Shown: positions 1-11,359 of the stretch, piece after piece
How the letters are laid out: each line of letters begins with the position of its first letter
Numbering within the stretch: the stretch's first letter is position 1
From: Sarocladium kiliense
Lineage: Eukaryota > Ascomycota > Sordariomycetes > Hypocreales > Sarocladiaceae
NCBI GenBank assembly: GCA_030734395.1
Contig: JAUZTG010000029.1
Span: 2,480,001-2,544,000 of the forward strand
Direction: 5' to 3'
Length of the DNA stretch: 64,000 bases
Notes under the pieces: generated by a model
What the model was told of the DNA's origin: nothing
Database searches by the model: none
The model's input: the letters and a program-made list of their open reading frames with translations, nothing else
Program-made: the position numbers and the translations under genes

Positions 1-29
1 GATTTATTGCAACCTTGTTCATTGATTCC

Positions 30-2705
30 CTACATCCGCATCCTTGCTATTTCGTCGCGAAAGTGCTGCATCATCTTTGCGGCCTGACCAGTATCGATTC
101 TTTGATCTGAAAGGAGACACCGTTGCACACCAGCCTGTAAGTACCCAAGAGGGACTTTCATGGCTTGCTGTAAGCCTAGAACCCACCCTAGTCTGACTCG
201 ATACCAATCACATAAGTCCTTGTCTTCCGTAGTCTGTCTGCGCCAGAAAGCTGTCTCAAGATCCTTAACAGCCAAGCACAGGTCTTCGACTGGCCTTATA
301 CAATCTTTTCTGAATGGAGCCTGGTAATTGATTATTCTGACAATCTTGTCCCCAGCTTCGTCGATATAGGCACCGTGGTCAAGTACCTGAGCATGTTTAG
401 CGGGTATGATTTCTCCCTGATTTAGGGTACACCTACCTCTGTGCCTAAAGGTTCCCAGCGTTTAGCATCATACCGTGATTGAGCTTTCTGTGAGTTATGC
501 CACCTGTCTAAGAGGGATTCCCAAGGACCCGAACCCTCGCGCTCTAGGAGAGTCAGATGATATTTAAAGACCTGTTGTTGCCACTCAATCCAGAGGTCTG
601 GTAGAAGGAAATCGGTGATGCGTTCCATGTCTTGCTCAAGCTGGCTTCTCTTAATACTCTCCGCGCGTCGAATCTCCTCCAGCTCTAACTTCGAGCGGTC
701 TGTCTCTGGCCATGGTAGGCCTAAACTCCCCCAGTCGCTCTGTCGAAGACAGGTATGAGTCATTCTCACCTCGTCAAAGCGGGCGCGACGAATGAGAGAC
801 ATGAGGTGGGTTCTCAAAGCCTCTTCACCTTGAAGTTCCTCTAGGATTGTAAGCCACTCGAAGGTAAGAAAGATCCCCAAATCTGTCGTGTACCCAGACC
901 AAGACATGCCAAAGTGGCAAGGGAGCACGCTCGTACTGATGCATCCTGAGATTGAGCAAGCGCAGTCACATGTGTCTGACACAGCAGGGTCTGCCCCAGC
1001 TTGGACAAGGTAGCGAGCTGTTTCCCAATAAGAGGAATCACCATCTTCGTTGAACGCTACCGGACACACCCATCTGGAACGCAATACCAGCCCTAGGGCG
1101 CTGAATCCTTCGGAATCGAGATCGTCGAGTGTCGCCCCTATAGATATGTAATAACGAACCAGGAGGATGTTGCCTCTTTCAGCGGCATTCATCAGTGCCG
1201 TTCGACCTAATTCGTTCTTCTCATTAATGCTGTTAAATCCATAGCGTATGAAAATCACAGCGTGTTGCAAGGGCCAGTTGTAATGCAGTAAATGGTCGTT
1301 CTTTGTCGTCCTGCGCACGCCGTCAAACTTGAAGTTGACATCACGGACCATTCCTGTAAATGCTTCTATGCATCCATTTGGTAGCTCGTTGAATCCAACA
1401 GTATGCGTTTCTGTGGCCAAAGACCTTAGCATATACTGGCCAGTGGAATTGCCGATTAAGGGTCCGTTATCTGTGTGAATTACCTGAAGATGACGCGTGA
1501 CCTCTAGTATGTACTGATACTGATGGTAAGTAGCAGCAAAGTCAAGATAATGCCGACCCTGCTTCGCGATTCGACTTGGATCAGCACCAGCAGAGATCAG
1601 GATCTTAGCGGCATCAACTAAACCGAGGACTGCGGTATACATAAGCGGCGTCAAGCCAAACTGATCAGTCACATTGACGTCATGTCCGGCATCAACAAGC
1701 ACTTTCACAAGCTCTTTTCGTGTGATGGCAAGATGAAGAGGACTCTGCCCGATAAAATTCGGCGTCGTATCAAGGCGGTGTAATGGGTCGCGAAGCTTAA
1801 CATGAGCCTGATTAGGATTGCAGAGAATGTCGTATTGGATAGGCGAGTGGTTGCCAAGATCTACACGTGTCAAATTTCTTCCTGACTAGTAACATGGACC
1901 CTTACTCGCCTTGTGAATAAGACACAATCTTTGCAAAGAGTTCGAGAAACAGTTGATCCGGAGTGAGTCTCTCAATAAGCCAATTCGGATTGCAAGGAAG
2001 TGGCCACAGCCGAGCTTGAGGAGACTCAACATCTCCTGGGTCAAATCCGAGTTCGAACAGGAGCTCGAAGAGACACAAGTGACGGGCTTCTCCGATCCAG
2101 TTAATGCATCGATAGAGGAAACTATTGTGTTTGCGAATAGAATTACCATTTGAGACTGACGTGGTATGACAAGGGATTAACGAACCGTAGCTCTCGAAGT
2201 CCGCGACTCATTTCGAACTCTTGAACAAACAGCCTCAATAATGCGTACACAGTATCGAATTGATAGGGCCTCGGATAGTGCACTGGAGCCTAATGCCATA
2301 GTAAGTTTCGTCATTAAAGTGATCAGGGAATTTGCGATACCTACCTCGATGTAGCCGACTCCGCTAGGATCGACATGATTGTCAAGCCTCTGTGTTCTGC
2401 GCATGTCTCTAAACGTAGAAATCGCCGTCTCAATAGATATCCGAGAATCAAGGACCTCATAAAGAGTCACAAATCCCGGAGACGTATATCGAACGACCTG
2501 CTCTGTCGTCAAACTGCCATGGAGGGAACCTGAGCCCCCACCACTCTGCCACTCCATGCAGGAGTTTCAATTGATGCGTGATTCGGTTGAGTTCCTCTGG
2601 AAGTCGCTTCCCAAATCAATAGGCGTCGCGAAATTTTTGAGCCCTGATGCCGAGCTCAATGACCAAGGGAGCAAACCCAACAACGAGTCCGATCGCCTCT
2701 GTCAT
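30..2705 (-). pseudogene. Degenerate ankyrin-repeat protein gene
   Basis: Coding-quality sequence runs along the whole interval but not in one frame. It starts with ATG at 2705 and a hydrophobic N-terminus (MTEAIGLVVGFAPLV), meets an in-frame TGA at 2616-2618 after 29 codons, and continues in the same frame (LPEELNRITHQLKLL). The frame then changes near the C5 run at 2535-2539. A normal 55-bp intron (2290-2344) follows. A second change lies near 2143-2152 and a third near 1870-1905. The best block, 422-1873, has ankyrin repeats (SPLHLAITRKELVKVLVDAGHDVN, given here in part; TALMNAAERGNILLVRYYI). Beyond its stop at 422, another 130 open codons reach 30; removing the 20 nt at 417-436, which begins GTAGGT and ends CAG, joins them in frame. 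Decay is the simplest reading; sequencing indels or unusually short introns are alternatives. Function is unknown beyond protein-protein contact by ankyrin repeats. Confidence 0.6.
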
Positions 2706-3212
2706 GACGCGGATGATTGAGATTCGACTCAACCTTTGGTAAAGATGGTAGCAAAGAGGAATATTGGGCACATCGCGATGATAAGAATATGGTAGAGGGT
2801 CACATCCAAGGTGCGAAACAGCCTCGTTAGGCTGAAAAGCAATCGAGCCAACGAGAAAAGACCATTTGCCGCTGGGCTATGCGACCTGCATGCGGCCTGC
2901 TGTAGAGTCGCCTTAATCGATGAAAGTTACACACCAACAGTGAATCAGTTGGGACTTTGGCAATGCCTGACTTGAGTTGCCCAGCAGCTCTTCCTTGGCT
3001 TCGTGGCTGGCGTTTCCGGTGTGAACAGCCACCATTCACTGGTGATGATTCGAAGGTCACCTTTTGATTCGTCATTTCCTACCTGCCTTCAGATGACTGA
3101 TTACAAGACATTGCAGCACAGAAAATTGTAATTCCGGTTGGTGCTTCTCCCGGACTAGGTCTTATGTCCTCGCGGTGGCATCCACAGCCGATACCCGCTG
3201 GCTCTTGACCGC
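2706..3212. other. Intergenic, no gene seen
   Basis: About 500 bp between the 5' end of the ankyrin locus and the stop codon of the next minus-strand gene. The short open frames here lack coding character. It would hold the promoter of the ankyrin locus and the 3' end of the neighbouring gene. Confidence 0.5.
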
Positions 3213-4387
3213 TTAAAACGTCGTCTGCAGCTTCGGATAATCCTTCGCTTTTGCCTCAAGGTCCTTGAAGATTGCAGCCGAATCATCGCCTCCCAAATGC
3301 TTCATTCTCTCCAGGTCCTCTTCCTCCAGCTCCTCGAGAACGTCCTCGGGTTCCTTCTTGTCCTTCTCCTGCGGCTCGACTGCCTTGTCAACACCGGATG
3401 ACTCGCCGATAAGCAAGATCTGTGCATTGGGGAAGTCGAGATGATCTGGTTCTGTGGGCATCCAGCGACGCTTACGGAAGTCGTCCATAATCCTGATCGT
3501 GGAACATCAGTAAATGTGCATCTTCAAACGACTGTTCTGAACACTCACTTCTTGGGGAAGTCTGGGCCTTCCGGGAGTTGCGCATTCGCGGGTCCCTTGT
3601 ATTCGGGATTCTTCGTGCTGAGGATGAAGCTCCCCTTGTCCTTTAAGCCAAGCTCCTTCTGGACCTGATCCAGCTTTTCCGGAAGAGTCAACATGTACGC
3701 CAAGTGGCTCTCACGTCCTGTGCTTGTCATGGCATAGACTCCCTCACCCACTGGTGTAGCCGCAGGCGTGTGCCTATGTCCTACCGTCTTCGTCTCGTAG
3801 TCTTTACCCTCAAGGAATTCCTTCTTGAGCTCCCCAAACGAAGCGCCAGATTTCTCGACGAACATCATGAAGCGGTCCTTGCCGCTTTGAGGGAAGACCT
3901 TCTTTGGCAGAACAAGAAGGCGAGAGTTGCCTACATCACCGATCGGACCTTCGCCTAGCTTGGCGTCGGTGTGGATTGGGCGAAGGATGATGTAAGTGCG
4001 TTGAATCTCATCTACCGACGACGGAGAATCAATGTCGACGCGACCGCGCATGAAGAAGTAGATGATACCCTTCTCGAGGATGTTGGAGGGCACATCGTGC
4101 TCTTTGGAAGGCTGCTCTGCGCTACCATTGGAAACACTCTGGTCTGCTTCCTTCTTGCCGCCCTTTTTATGATCTTTTGCTGCTTCATCCTTCACGGGTG
4201 CAGCATTTGATGGGTCACTCTTCTTGTCATCATCAGTGCTGTTGCCCATGGACTCTTCAATAGTCGTCTGCTTTCCGGTCTTAGCTCGCTTGGGCTCAGG
4301 CGAGTCGTGCTCAGTCTTGTGCTTGTCTCCAGCGTTCGCAACATCCTCCTCTTTCTTCTCGTTTGAGTGGTTGCGTGTCTCGACCAT
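3213..4387 (-). CDS. Charged nuclear-type protein of the fungal 'BTB domain transcription factor' annotation group
   Basis: Two exons: 4387-3549 and 3492-3213, with a 56-bp GT-AG intron (3493-3548); the join reads PKKIMDDFRKRRW. I chose the ATG at 4387 because the protein then opens with the acidic and basic tail typical of this group; an in-frame ATG at 4579 would add 64 residues of poor quality. The first ~110 residues are Lys/Glu/Asp/Ser-rich with an NLS-like PKRAK. The conserved core follows (GIIYFFMRGRVDIDSPSSV, then YIILRP, LPKKVFPQSGKDRFM and YMLTLPEKLDQVQKELGL), then a Glu-rich C-terminus. I recall that homologues in filamentous fungi are commonly labelled BTB domain transcription factor, but I see no clear BTB fold here, so the role is unproven. 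It is divergent from the gene at 5073. Confidence 0.8.
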
Positions 4388-5072
4388 CTTGACGCGACAG
4401 CGAGTGTTGTCACCTGTTGATTCTGATGATGTGGCTTTGGGGAACGAAAAGGTAGAACGATCAGTTTGAAACTTAATATTCGTGTCTACTGAAGAATGGG
4501 GAGGGGTCAGTATTGGCGAGAGACTTGAAATGGAACCATCTCGGATGGTGGCTGGTGTTGCACAAGAAGCAGTGGTCATGTGATGTCATAGACCGGCCTC
4601 TTCGCCCCGTAGATTCGATTTTGCTTTTTTGTCGTTCCATTTGTCTGTAGTTCAATCAGGGGCAATCGAGTGGGATCGAAGCACTTCGGTACTCCCTTTC
4701 AGGTGCATGTGAGGCCATGACTTGCAACAAATCGTCTGTTCAAGGCGCCGCCCATGACTACACGATGGCGTCTCTGCACCAATCCTATGCTTTCGCAAAA
4801 CTAAGCTCGGTTGTCAATAGACCCCACCTCATAGCTCTCAACATTCTTGAATCTCATTCATACTGTTAATTGCGACGATTGGCAATGGTTTCGGGGAAGT
4901 GGTGTGTGCCTCGTCCGGCTGTCCAGACTGTCAGGCCATCGCCACCTTCACAGTGGCCACCACGGACATGATTCGATCACTAAGCCACGAATGCGCCTCG
5001 CGACTGTTTCTCTGACGGGGATCGCCGCTCTTTATTCAGCATGTTGTGGTAGAATTGCAAGCTACGGACAGC
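4388..5072. other. Divergent intergenic region
   Basis: This ~685-bp stretch separates two divergently transcribed genes and should carry both promoters. No TATA box or other firm site stands out. Confidence 0.5.
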
Positions 5073-6245
5073 ATGGACAAGGGCTGGAAGCCAATTGCTG
5101 CCTCTCTCGAGGCGATTGACGATGGCTTTTGGCTCACCAGGGACCGTGGAAAGCTCATCACTGCCATCAGCTCCCAAAACCTCTCCAAGTCAGAAGATCC
5201 AGTTTCCAGCGCCAAAGGCCATGCCCTCATCACGAGCTACAATTGGCTAAAGTCGACTCCTGCCACTATCTACGTCCCAGGCGATGCTCCGGTGCTGAAG
5301 GCCTCCATCGAGCTTCCTTTGACTCTCCCAAGAGATACTGGCATCTCGATGATTGACTCAAATGCAGCCAAATGGCCAAAGTCCCCCTTCGAGCCTGTTT
5401 TCCGCGCGACGACTATGTCCAACCCAGACTACAGCTTCGCCAATGTCGACGTTCTGATGAACCGCAACACCCTGCGGAGATTCTTCGATCTCTGCCGTGG
5501 TGCATCCCCTTCACGGAGGGAATTCCGCCTCAATCTCTTCGTCGTGAGAAACACATTGATTGTTGAGAGGGTTGAGAAGTTCAATCTCACTCGCCAGGAG
5601 GTTGCGGCTGGGTACGGGAAGGGTTTCGAGGGTGCGTGTTCTGACATTCCGAACGGGCTGGAAGAGAGCGAGTGCCATCATCGAGTGATCGAATACGACT
5701 TCGGAAGCCTGAAATGCGCCGTTCGCTTCGAGGTCGATGCATGCATCCCGACCCAGCGTTCACGCACCGACGCAACCCTCCGTGCTACTACCATTCCCTT
5801 GTCGAATAATGGTGGGGAATCAGAGATCAGAGCCACTCAACGTGGGCTCGCTTCTCATGACGATTCCTTGGTCGAGATCAAATCCAAGAAAGGTCGGCCG
5901 ATGACGATAAAGAAGAACATGCCCCAGCTATGGTTCGGCCGCCTCAAATATTTGGTTCAAGGTATTCACGACGAAGGCACATTCAAGACCGTGCAAATTG
6001 ACACAGTCGATGAGCATCAACGGTTCGAGACGTAGGAGTCCACTAACCAAGAGACGCTGCGAAAGATGGTGGCCTTGTTGGAGAAGCTCCGGGAAGTTGT
6101 TCAAAGTACGAAGAAGCAGAGCGCAGTTGTGGCATGGACGAAGGTGGAAGGCTTGAGGGTGTTCGAGTCTACATCGAACCGACAAGCTCTACCAGATGAT
6201 GTCGTCCAGAGATTCTGGGTTGAGAACCACCGTGACGATTTGTGA
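5073..6245 (+). CDS. Conserved uncharacterised fungal protein, interrupted by an in-frame TAG
   Basis: The first ATG in frame (5073) gives MDKGWKPIAASLEAIDDGFW; the open frame ends at TAG 6033-6035 (320 residues). The core has blocks I associate with a widespread ascomycete family (FRATTMSNPDYSFANVDVL, NRNTLRRFFDLC, FRLNLFVVRNTLIVERVEKF, GYGKGFEGA, FGSLKCAVRFEVDA). Members are often mislabelled geranylgeranyl pyrophosphate synthetase, but no prenyl-transferase Asp-rich motif is present. After the TAG the same frame stays open for 69 codons to TGA 6243-6245 with good coding character (TLRKMVALLEKLREVV, then LPDDVVQRFW), as expected for the family's C-terminus. So either a nonsense change truncates the protein or splicing removes the stop: a 48-bp segment at 6006-6053 would keep frame and contains CACTAAC, but its donor GTCGAT is weak. 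Function unknown. Confidence 0.7.
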
Positions 6246-6399
6246 GGCGTTGGTATCAGAGACAATCGCAAGAATAGGGAGGAGCATTTGGTATATCCCA
6301 ACCGATTCAATCAAGGAGCTTTTGGAGAGGTGTTGATACACTGTTGCTCTCTAATCATACAGTTCGTACGGATGAAGCAGTTAGCCAGCGGCGCGCTAT

Positions 6400-8529
6400 T
6401 CACCGTTTCAACTCCTCATCCTCCTCTCTGAAGTCATCCTTTTCCGTTCCATCGTCATTGAACAAAGTCTCTTGGGCACTCCAAAGCTCAGAGTACACTC
6501 CATCCCGATCCACCAACTCCCTGTGCGTTCCCATCTCCACGACTCGACCCTGCTTCAGCACGATAATTAAGTCTGAGTCGAAGATTGTCCTTAGTCTATG
6601 CGCCACGAAGACGCTTGTCCTCCCCCTTTCTCTGAGAATACCATTGATGTTCTGCATCAATGCCTGCTCCGTGTGTGTATCCAGCGCAGAGGTTGCTTCA
6701 TCGAAGAACAACAGTGGCGGGTCTTTCAACAGAACACGGGACATGGCGAGGCGCTGCTTCTCGCCACCAGAGATCATGAGACCGCGCTCACCGACCTTGG
6801 TTTCGTAGCCGTCGGGGAAGGACATGATGGTGTCGTGAATACGAGCTCGCTTAGCCGCGGCAATGACGGCATCCTGGGACGCGTCGATCTTGCCATAGCG
6901 AATGTTGTGCTCCACGGTGTCATTGAAGAGTGGCGTGTCTTGCGGCACGACTCCAATGGATTTGCGAAGCGAGTCCAGGGTTACATCACGCACGTCTTGG
7001 TCGTCAATCAGAATGCGACCTGTTTGCACATCGTATGACCGGAAAAGAAGTCGTAGGAGTGTCGACTTTCCACATCCACTGGGGCCAACAATGGCGACCT
7101 TCTTGCCCGCCGGAATGGTAACTGAGAGGTTGTTGAGAATGGGACGGTCGGGATGGTACCCGAATGTGACGTTCTCAAACTTGATCTCTCCGCCTCGGGT
7201 GAGTGCCAGGGCCTTGGCATCCGGCTTCTCCTGAATAGAGACGTTTACTTTCTGGAGGTTGAACAGCGTCTCCATGTCGAGAAGCGACTGGCGAAGCTCA
7301 CGGTATACAGATCCCAAGAAGTTGAGAGGCACCGACAGCTGGAAGACCAACTGATTGACCATAACTAGGTCACCAACTGTAAGTGAGCCCTTAGCCACGC
7401 CATCAGCAGCAAGGTACATCATCGCCGTAAGCGCAGTGGAGAAGATCATGTTCTGACCGCTGTTGAGGAAGGCCAGCGACGTGGCCACCTTGATCGAGCT
7501 CTTCTCGTATTGAAGCAGTGCCTTGTCATAGCGTGACACCTCGAACGGCTCATTGTTGAAGTACTTGACAGCGTCATAGTTGATCAACGAGTCTACTGCG
7601 ACGGTTGAAGCCTTGTTGTCCGCGGCATTCGCCTGCCTGCGAAACTTCGTCCGCCACGCGGTCGTCCAGATTGTGAATGCAGTGTACGCGACCATTGTGA
7701 CGGCCGTGATAGCAGCGAACTTGAATCCGTACTGCCAGGTAAGAATGCCGCACACCATGCTGATCTCCAGGGCAGTGGGGAGAATGTGGAAGACCATGCT
7801 AGTCAATAGGAAGCTGATGCCCTTGGTACCACGATCAATCGCCCTCGTCAGCCCGCCTGTCTGTTTCGACAGATGGAAGTTCAGGTCGAGCCGCAATAGG
7901 TGGTCGAAGACGTTGCAAGCAACTCTCCGAATGGCCTTCTGGGCAACACTGGCGAACACAGCGTTTCGTAACTCCTGAAATAGCACCGAACCAATCCTTG
8001 TTGCACCATACGCTAGAATCATTGTGCCAGCAATGGTCGTCGCAGTGCCACCCATAGCGGCCACATCAACATTCATGGAGTCGACGATGCTCTTGAAGTA
8101 GAATGGCACTTGCACGTTGAGAACCTTAGCGCCTATCAGCAATGCCACGGCAAGACTGACACGGAGCTTGGTCCCCATATTGTCCTTCGGCCAGAGGTAG
8201 CGAGACATCTCCTTCATGATGGCCCAGTCAGCCTTACGCTGCTCGGCAGCTGACTTGTCGACAGTCGCAAGAGGATCATTGTTCTTCGGCTTCGAGTTGC
8301 CTGCCTTCTCGGCCGTCGATACTGCACTGGCAGGCGTTGTTGGCCTGGTAGACGGTGACTGCGACTTCGCTGTGTTCGTGGGAGCTTCTCGGCGAAAGAT
8401 GCTTGAGGTGTGCAAGGAACGGTACGTCCCAATTCGCGGCTGTGGAAGCCATGTTGGGCGAATATGAGCTTTCGTAAAGCTACAACGCGGGCAGAGGAGC
8501 GAGCTCCTAGGTAATAATCGGGGTATCAT
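6400..8529 (-). CDS. ATM1: Mitochondrial ABC half-transporter ATM1 (iron-sulfur pathway exporter)
   Basis: A single exon encoding 709 residues, the usual size for Atm1/ABCB7. The N-terminus is Arg/Ser-rich with no acidic residues (MIPRLLPRSSLLCPRCSF), a mitochondrial targeting sequence, then a linker and a transmembrane domain at roughly residues 120-430. The nucleotide-binding domain has Walker A GPSGCGKST (482-490), the ABC signature ISGGEKQR (586-593), Walker B LLFFDE (606-611) and a switch His in FVAHR. The family acts as an inner-membrane homodimer exporting a glutathione-linked sulfur or iron-sulfur precursor to the cytosol for cytosolic and nuclear Fe-S protein assembly. The motif YDAVKYFNNE in the membrane domain matches this family rather than drug exporters. 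No truncation is seen. Confidence 0.95.
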   Translation of the reverse strand: MIPRLLPRSSLLCPRCSFTKAHIRPTWLPQPRIGTYRSLHTSSIFRREAPTNTAKSQSPSTRPTTPASAVSTAEKAGNSKPKNNDPLATVDKSAAEQRKADWAIMKEMSRYLWPKDNMGTKLRVSLAVALLIGAKVLNVQVPFYFKSIVDSMNVDVAAMGGTATTIAGTMILAYGATRIGSVLFQELRNAVFASVAQKAIRRVACNVFDHLLRLDLNFHLSKQTGGLTRAIDRGTKGISFLLTSMVFHILPTALEISMVCGILTWQYGFKFAAITAVTMVAYTAFTIWTTAWRTKFRRQANAADNKASTVAVDSLINYDAVKYFNNEPFEVSRYDKALLQYEKSSIKVATSLAFLNSGQNMIFSTALTAMMYLAADGVAKGSLTVGDLVMVNQLVFQLSVPLNFLGSVYRELRQSLLDMETLFNLQKVNVSIQEKPDAKALALTRGGEIKFENVTFGYHPDRPILNNLSVTIPAGKKVAIVGPSGCGKSTLLRLLFRSYDVQTGRILIDDQDVRDVTLDSLRKSIGVVPQDTPLFNDTVEHNIRYGKIDASQDAVIAAAKRARIHDTIMSFPDGYETKVGERGLMISGGEKQRLAMSRVLLKDPPLLFFDEATSALDTHTEQALMQNINGILRERGRTSVFVAHRLRTIFDSDLIIVLKQGRVVEMGTHRELVDRDGVYSELWSAQETLFNDDGTEKDDFREEDEELKR

Positions 8530-9743
8530 GGTCGTGAATCAGCGCAGATGTCGCATCGTCGTTTGGGCGTCAGCAACGCGGGATGACCAGCTGCTGGCAA
8601 CGAAGTTTTGCTGACTGTGCAAGCCCAGGAACTCGCAGGAGAGCAGCTCACAGGTACATCAGCAAGCGGTAACGGCCGGGGGTTGCGCTCTTTATGCTGA
8701 CGACGCCAGGTTCGGTGATTTGGAGTGTCTCGCCGTTGTCGGGAACCTGGATGGAAGTTCGGCTTTACTGAGGCGGGGCCGAGCGAGGCCGATGCTGTTG
8801 ACGCGATTATGTCGCAAAATTGCCCAAGATCCAAGAGCTAGCTACCCGGGACACAACTTGGACTGAGCTTTTAGATTCAGGCACCACGACGTGACGTCAA
8901 GAAGGATACCTCCCAGACATCAGGAGTAGTCCCTGATTTTTCCATGTCGTGCAAACCCAGAGTGCAATGTAGTACTGTTGCTTCTGCCTGAGTATAAGGC
9001 TGGTGTTTCCACTTGCAGAAGCTCCTTTGGATTGCTTCCCGTCAACCTGCACCTGGTTCATCACTGATTCCAGAAATCACATTTCGGCCCCTATCCCTAG
9101 TCTCTTCGGATCGAAAATGAGACGTAGGGTGTATGACATGTAGCTGGGTTTGGAGGAGCATGCCAGCGTGATGTTGGCGAAGACATTGGGGACGAAAGCA
9201 TGATGCTATTCCAAAGGTGTGATGTGCCTCAGAGGATTCGGCGAAGGACAGGGGTATACTATGACCCAAACAGCTTCAATAATACTCGCCAAACCCTAAG
9301 ATCCTGATATGAGTGCTCTTTCGTATAGTAGCAGTTAATGGATCTGATCATATGCAGTGGGAAGCTGTCCCAGTTTGGCAGTTACGGACTATGTACGCCC
9401 GGGCCCATCCACTCATGGTCTTGTTCCTGATTGATGGGAACTTAATTGGCGCGGAGCAGGATCCAACCACTGATCGGAATCCGGCTAAAGCACTGCACGA
9501 TTCTTAGCGAAGTTGAACTTTCAGAGTTACATCGAAAAGTTGGGGACCCCGGCGGCATTGTATAGTTCCTTTGCTCCGGAATGATGCACTCAGAAGAGTC
9601 GACACCTATATAACTCTGCAATGGTTCAATTCTGCTCCTAGCCGAATTCGCGTCCAAGGTGTCCTCTGGAACTGAGATCGAAGCTCCTGTATCTCTCGTC
9701 GTCTAGACTCTAGGCTTTTCTCGCGGCTGCTATCGTCGTCAAA
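8530..9743. other. Divergent intergenic region
   Basis: About 1.2 kb between the ATM1 start and the start of the SGNH esterase gene. It must hold both promoters. Small open frames, such as 8526-8834 on the minus strand, have no recognisable content. A TATA-like element before the esterase is listed separately. Confidence 0.5.
9607..9613 (+). promoter_or_regulatory. TATA-like element upstream of the SGNH esterase
   Basis: TATATAA lies 137 bp before the ATG at 9744, a plausible position for a fungal core promoter with a ~100-nt leader. It is assigned by motif and position only. Confidence 0.4.
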
Positions 9744-10891
9744 ATGAAGGTTCCATCACTTGCAATCTTCGCGGGTGTGGCTACAGCTGCGGCATGCAAG
9801 TCGAGCATTTGCCAGCCAGGAAAAGACCCTGTAGGTGCCTAACCAAGCCAATTGTCACCTTATTGCATATTTGCAGAAACCCACCCGTTGTGTTTATGCT
9901 GATCTGTTCGCAGAAGTGTCGGTTTGTCGGTCGAGTCAATCCAGAGACCAATGAACTGACTTGGCCAAGTACCGGCGTTGTCTTCGCTTTCGAGGGGACG
10001 ACGGCGTCTATCGGAATTGACAATATCCAGGGCGAGTCAAGTGTCGATCTCTATATCGATGATGCTGAGCCAATCTCTATACTCCATATCAATTCGACCT
10101 CAATCCCAATACCGACACTACCAAAGGGACGCCACACCATCGAACTGCGCAAACGCTCAGAAGCACAGTATGGCACATTCCGCCTCACGGAAGTGAAAGC
10201 CGACGGCAAGTTCCTGGAAGTCGAACAACCCAAGCGAAGAATTGAGATTATTGGTGACTCCATCTCGGTCGGGTACGGACTTGACGGCACCCTTCCTTGT
10301 GTCGACATGGCCTCCGTGCAAAACAATCCCAAGACATATGGCGCCGTGGCTGCAGAAGCTCTCGGGGCTGACTACAGCGTTGTCGCATGGAGCGGAAGGG
10401 GTTTGACCAGAAACTACCTGTCAGATGGACAAGCTGTCATGCCAGAGCTGTACACTCGTTACGGCGCAGAGGACGCCGACAACAGCTATCCATTCCCTGA
10501 TACATGGCTGCCAGATGTGGTGGTCATCAATCTTGGAACGAACGACTTTAACTATCTCAACACCCGCGAGCCTGTCGACCCGGAAGACCTGACATCCGCT
10601 GTTGTAAAGCTTGTTGAGAAGATTCATAGCCATTCCGGGAAGAGCAAGTTCTTCCTCGTGTCATCCCCAATGCTGAATGACAGCTACCCCACAGCAGAAG
10701 ACGCACAGCATTCAACTCACGTTGCGGTCTTGAAGGCGGCAATTGCGCAGATGGAAGATGTTGAGGCGTACTTTGTCGACTGGCCGCCGCAGGGATCAGA
10801 CGTTGGCTGCGATTATCATCCGAATGCTGCGACGCACGCTGAGGGCGCGGCGATCCTGGAGACGGCTATCCGAGGTGTATTGGATTGGTAG
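9744..10891 (+). CDS. Secreted SGNH/GDSL esterase, carbohydrate esterase family 2-like
   Basis: Two exons: 9744-9830 and 9914-10891, with an 83-bp intron (GTAGGT...TTCGCAG), giving 354 residues. Exon 1 encodes a signal peptide (MKVPSLAIFAGVATAAACKS). The N-terminal beta-sandwich segment contains GRVNPETNELTWPSTGVVF, and the SGNH domain has block I IEIIGDSISVGYG with catalytic Ser145, the block III motif VINLGTNDFN, and the C-terminal DYHPN with Asp329 and His331. That two-domain order is typical of CE2 enzymes, which remove acetyl groups from plant cell-wall polysaccharides such as xylan or mannan. Substrate is inference. The ATG at 9794 would skip both signal peptide and intron, so 9744 is preferred. 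It fits with the AA9 enzyme at 20.3 kb as part of a plant-polymer degrading set. Confidence 0.9.
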
Positions 10892-11275
10892 TTGCGAACA
10901 ACCTGGAGATAAAGTCGCACCATTTACAAATATAGTACTTGATTCGCGGTAGATCTATCTCCATATGTACGGGAGGAATAATGTCTCGAGGTTGTTCACT
11001 CACCTTGGTTGGCACACCTAAGGTGTCAGTTCAACAGGAGGAACAACCTCAGCAACGCATTGTTAACCTTATCTCATGATTTCCACTATCAAGAAAATAC
11101 ACATCGCTAAGACTTCGGTACAGAACCTCTCAAGCGGCTATTCAAATCTAATGACATTTGTCATGCCAGAGCATCGCAGTGCAAGATGCTGTTCTAGGCT
11201 GGCCAACCAATTCGGCAGATGTGGAGGAGAGTTTAGTGGTACATATATGGAAATAAGTGTACCATTCCCAACCAA
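10892..11275. other. Intergenic, no gene seen
   Basis: About 380 bp between the esterase stop and the tRNA. I see only the esterase 3' end and AT-rich sequence leading into the tRNA. Confidence 0.5.
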
Positions 11276-11356
11276 GGCACTTTGGCGGAGTGGTTAACGC
11301 GCTGGCCTGCTAAGCCAGTTCCTTCGGGAGCGTGAGTTCGAATCTCACAGGTGTCG
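11276..11356 (+). tRNA. tRNA-Ser (anticodon GCT)
   Basis: A complete cloverleaf can be drawn. The acceptor arm GGCACTT (11276-11282) pairs with AGGTGTC (11349-11355), with one G-U at the second pair and one at the sixth, and the discriminator is G. The anticodon stem CTGGC/GCCAG holds loop CTGCTAA, so the anticodon GCT (11309-11311) reads AGC/AGT serine codons. The long variable arm (TTCCTTCGGGAGC) is a class II feature expected for tRNA-Ser. The T arm is GTGAGTTCGAATCTCAC. There is no intron in the anticodon loop. The internal A box (TGGCGGAGTGG) and B box (GAGTTCGAATC) supply the RNA polymerase III promoter. Confidence 0.96.
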
Positions 11357-11359
11357 TTG

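Noticed and set aside
6032..6051. 20-nt GT...CTAAC...AG segment as a mini-intron removing the TAG
   Set aside because: Removing 20 nt puts the conserved LRKMVALLEKL block out of frame, so it cannot be the explanation.
8526..8834. 102-codon minus-strand frame overlapping the ATM1 start
   Set aside because: Lies in the ATM1 leader, out of frame with it, no conserved content.
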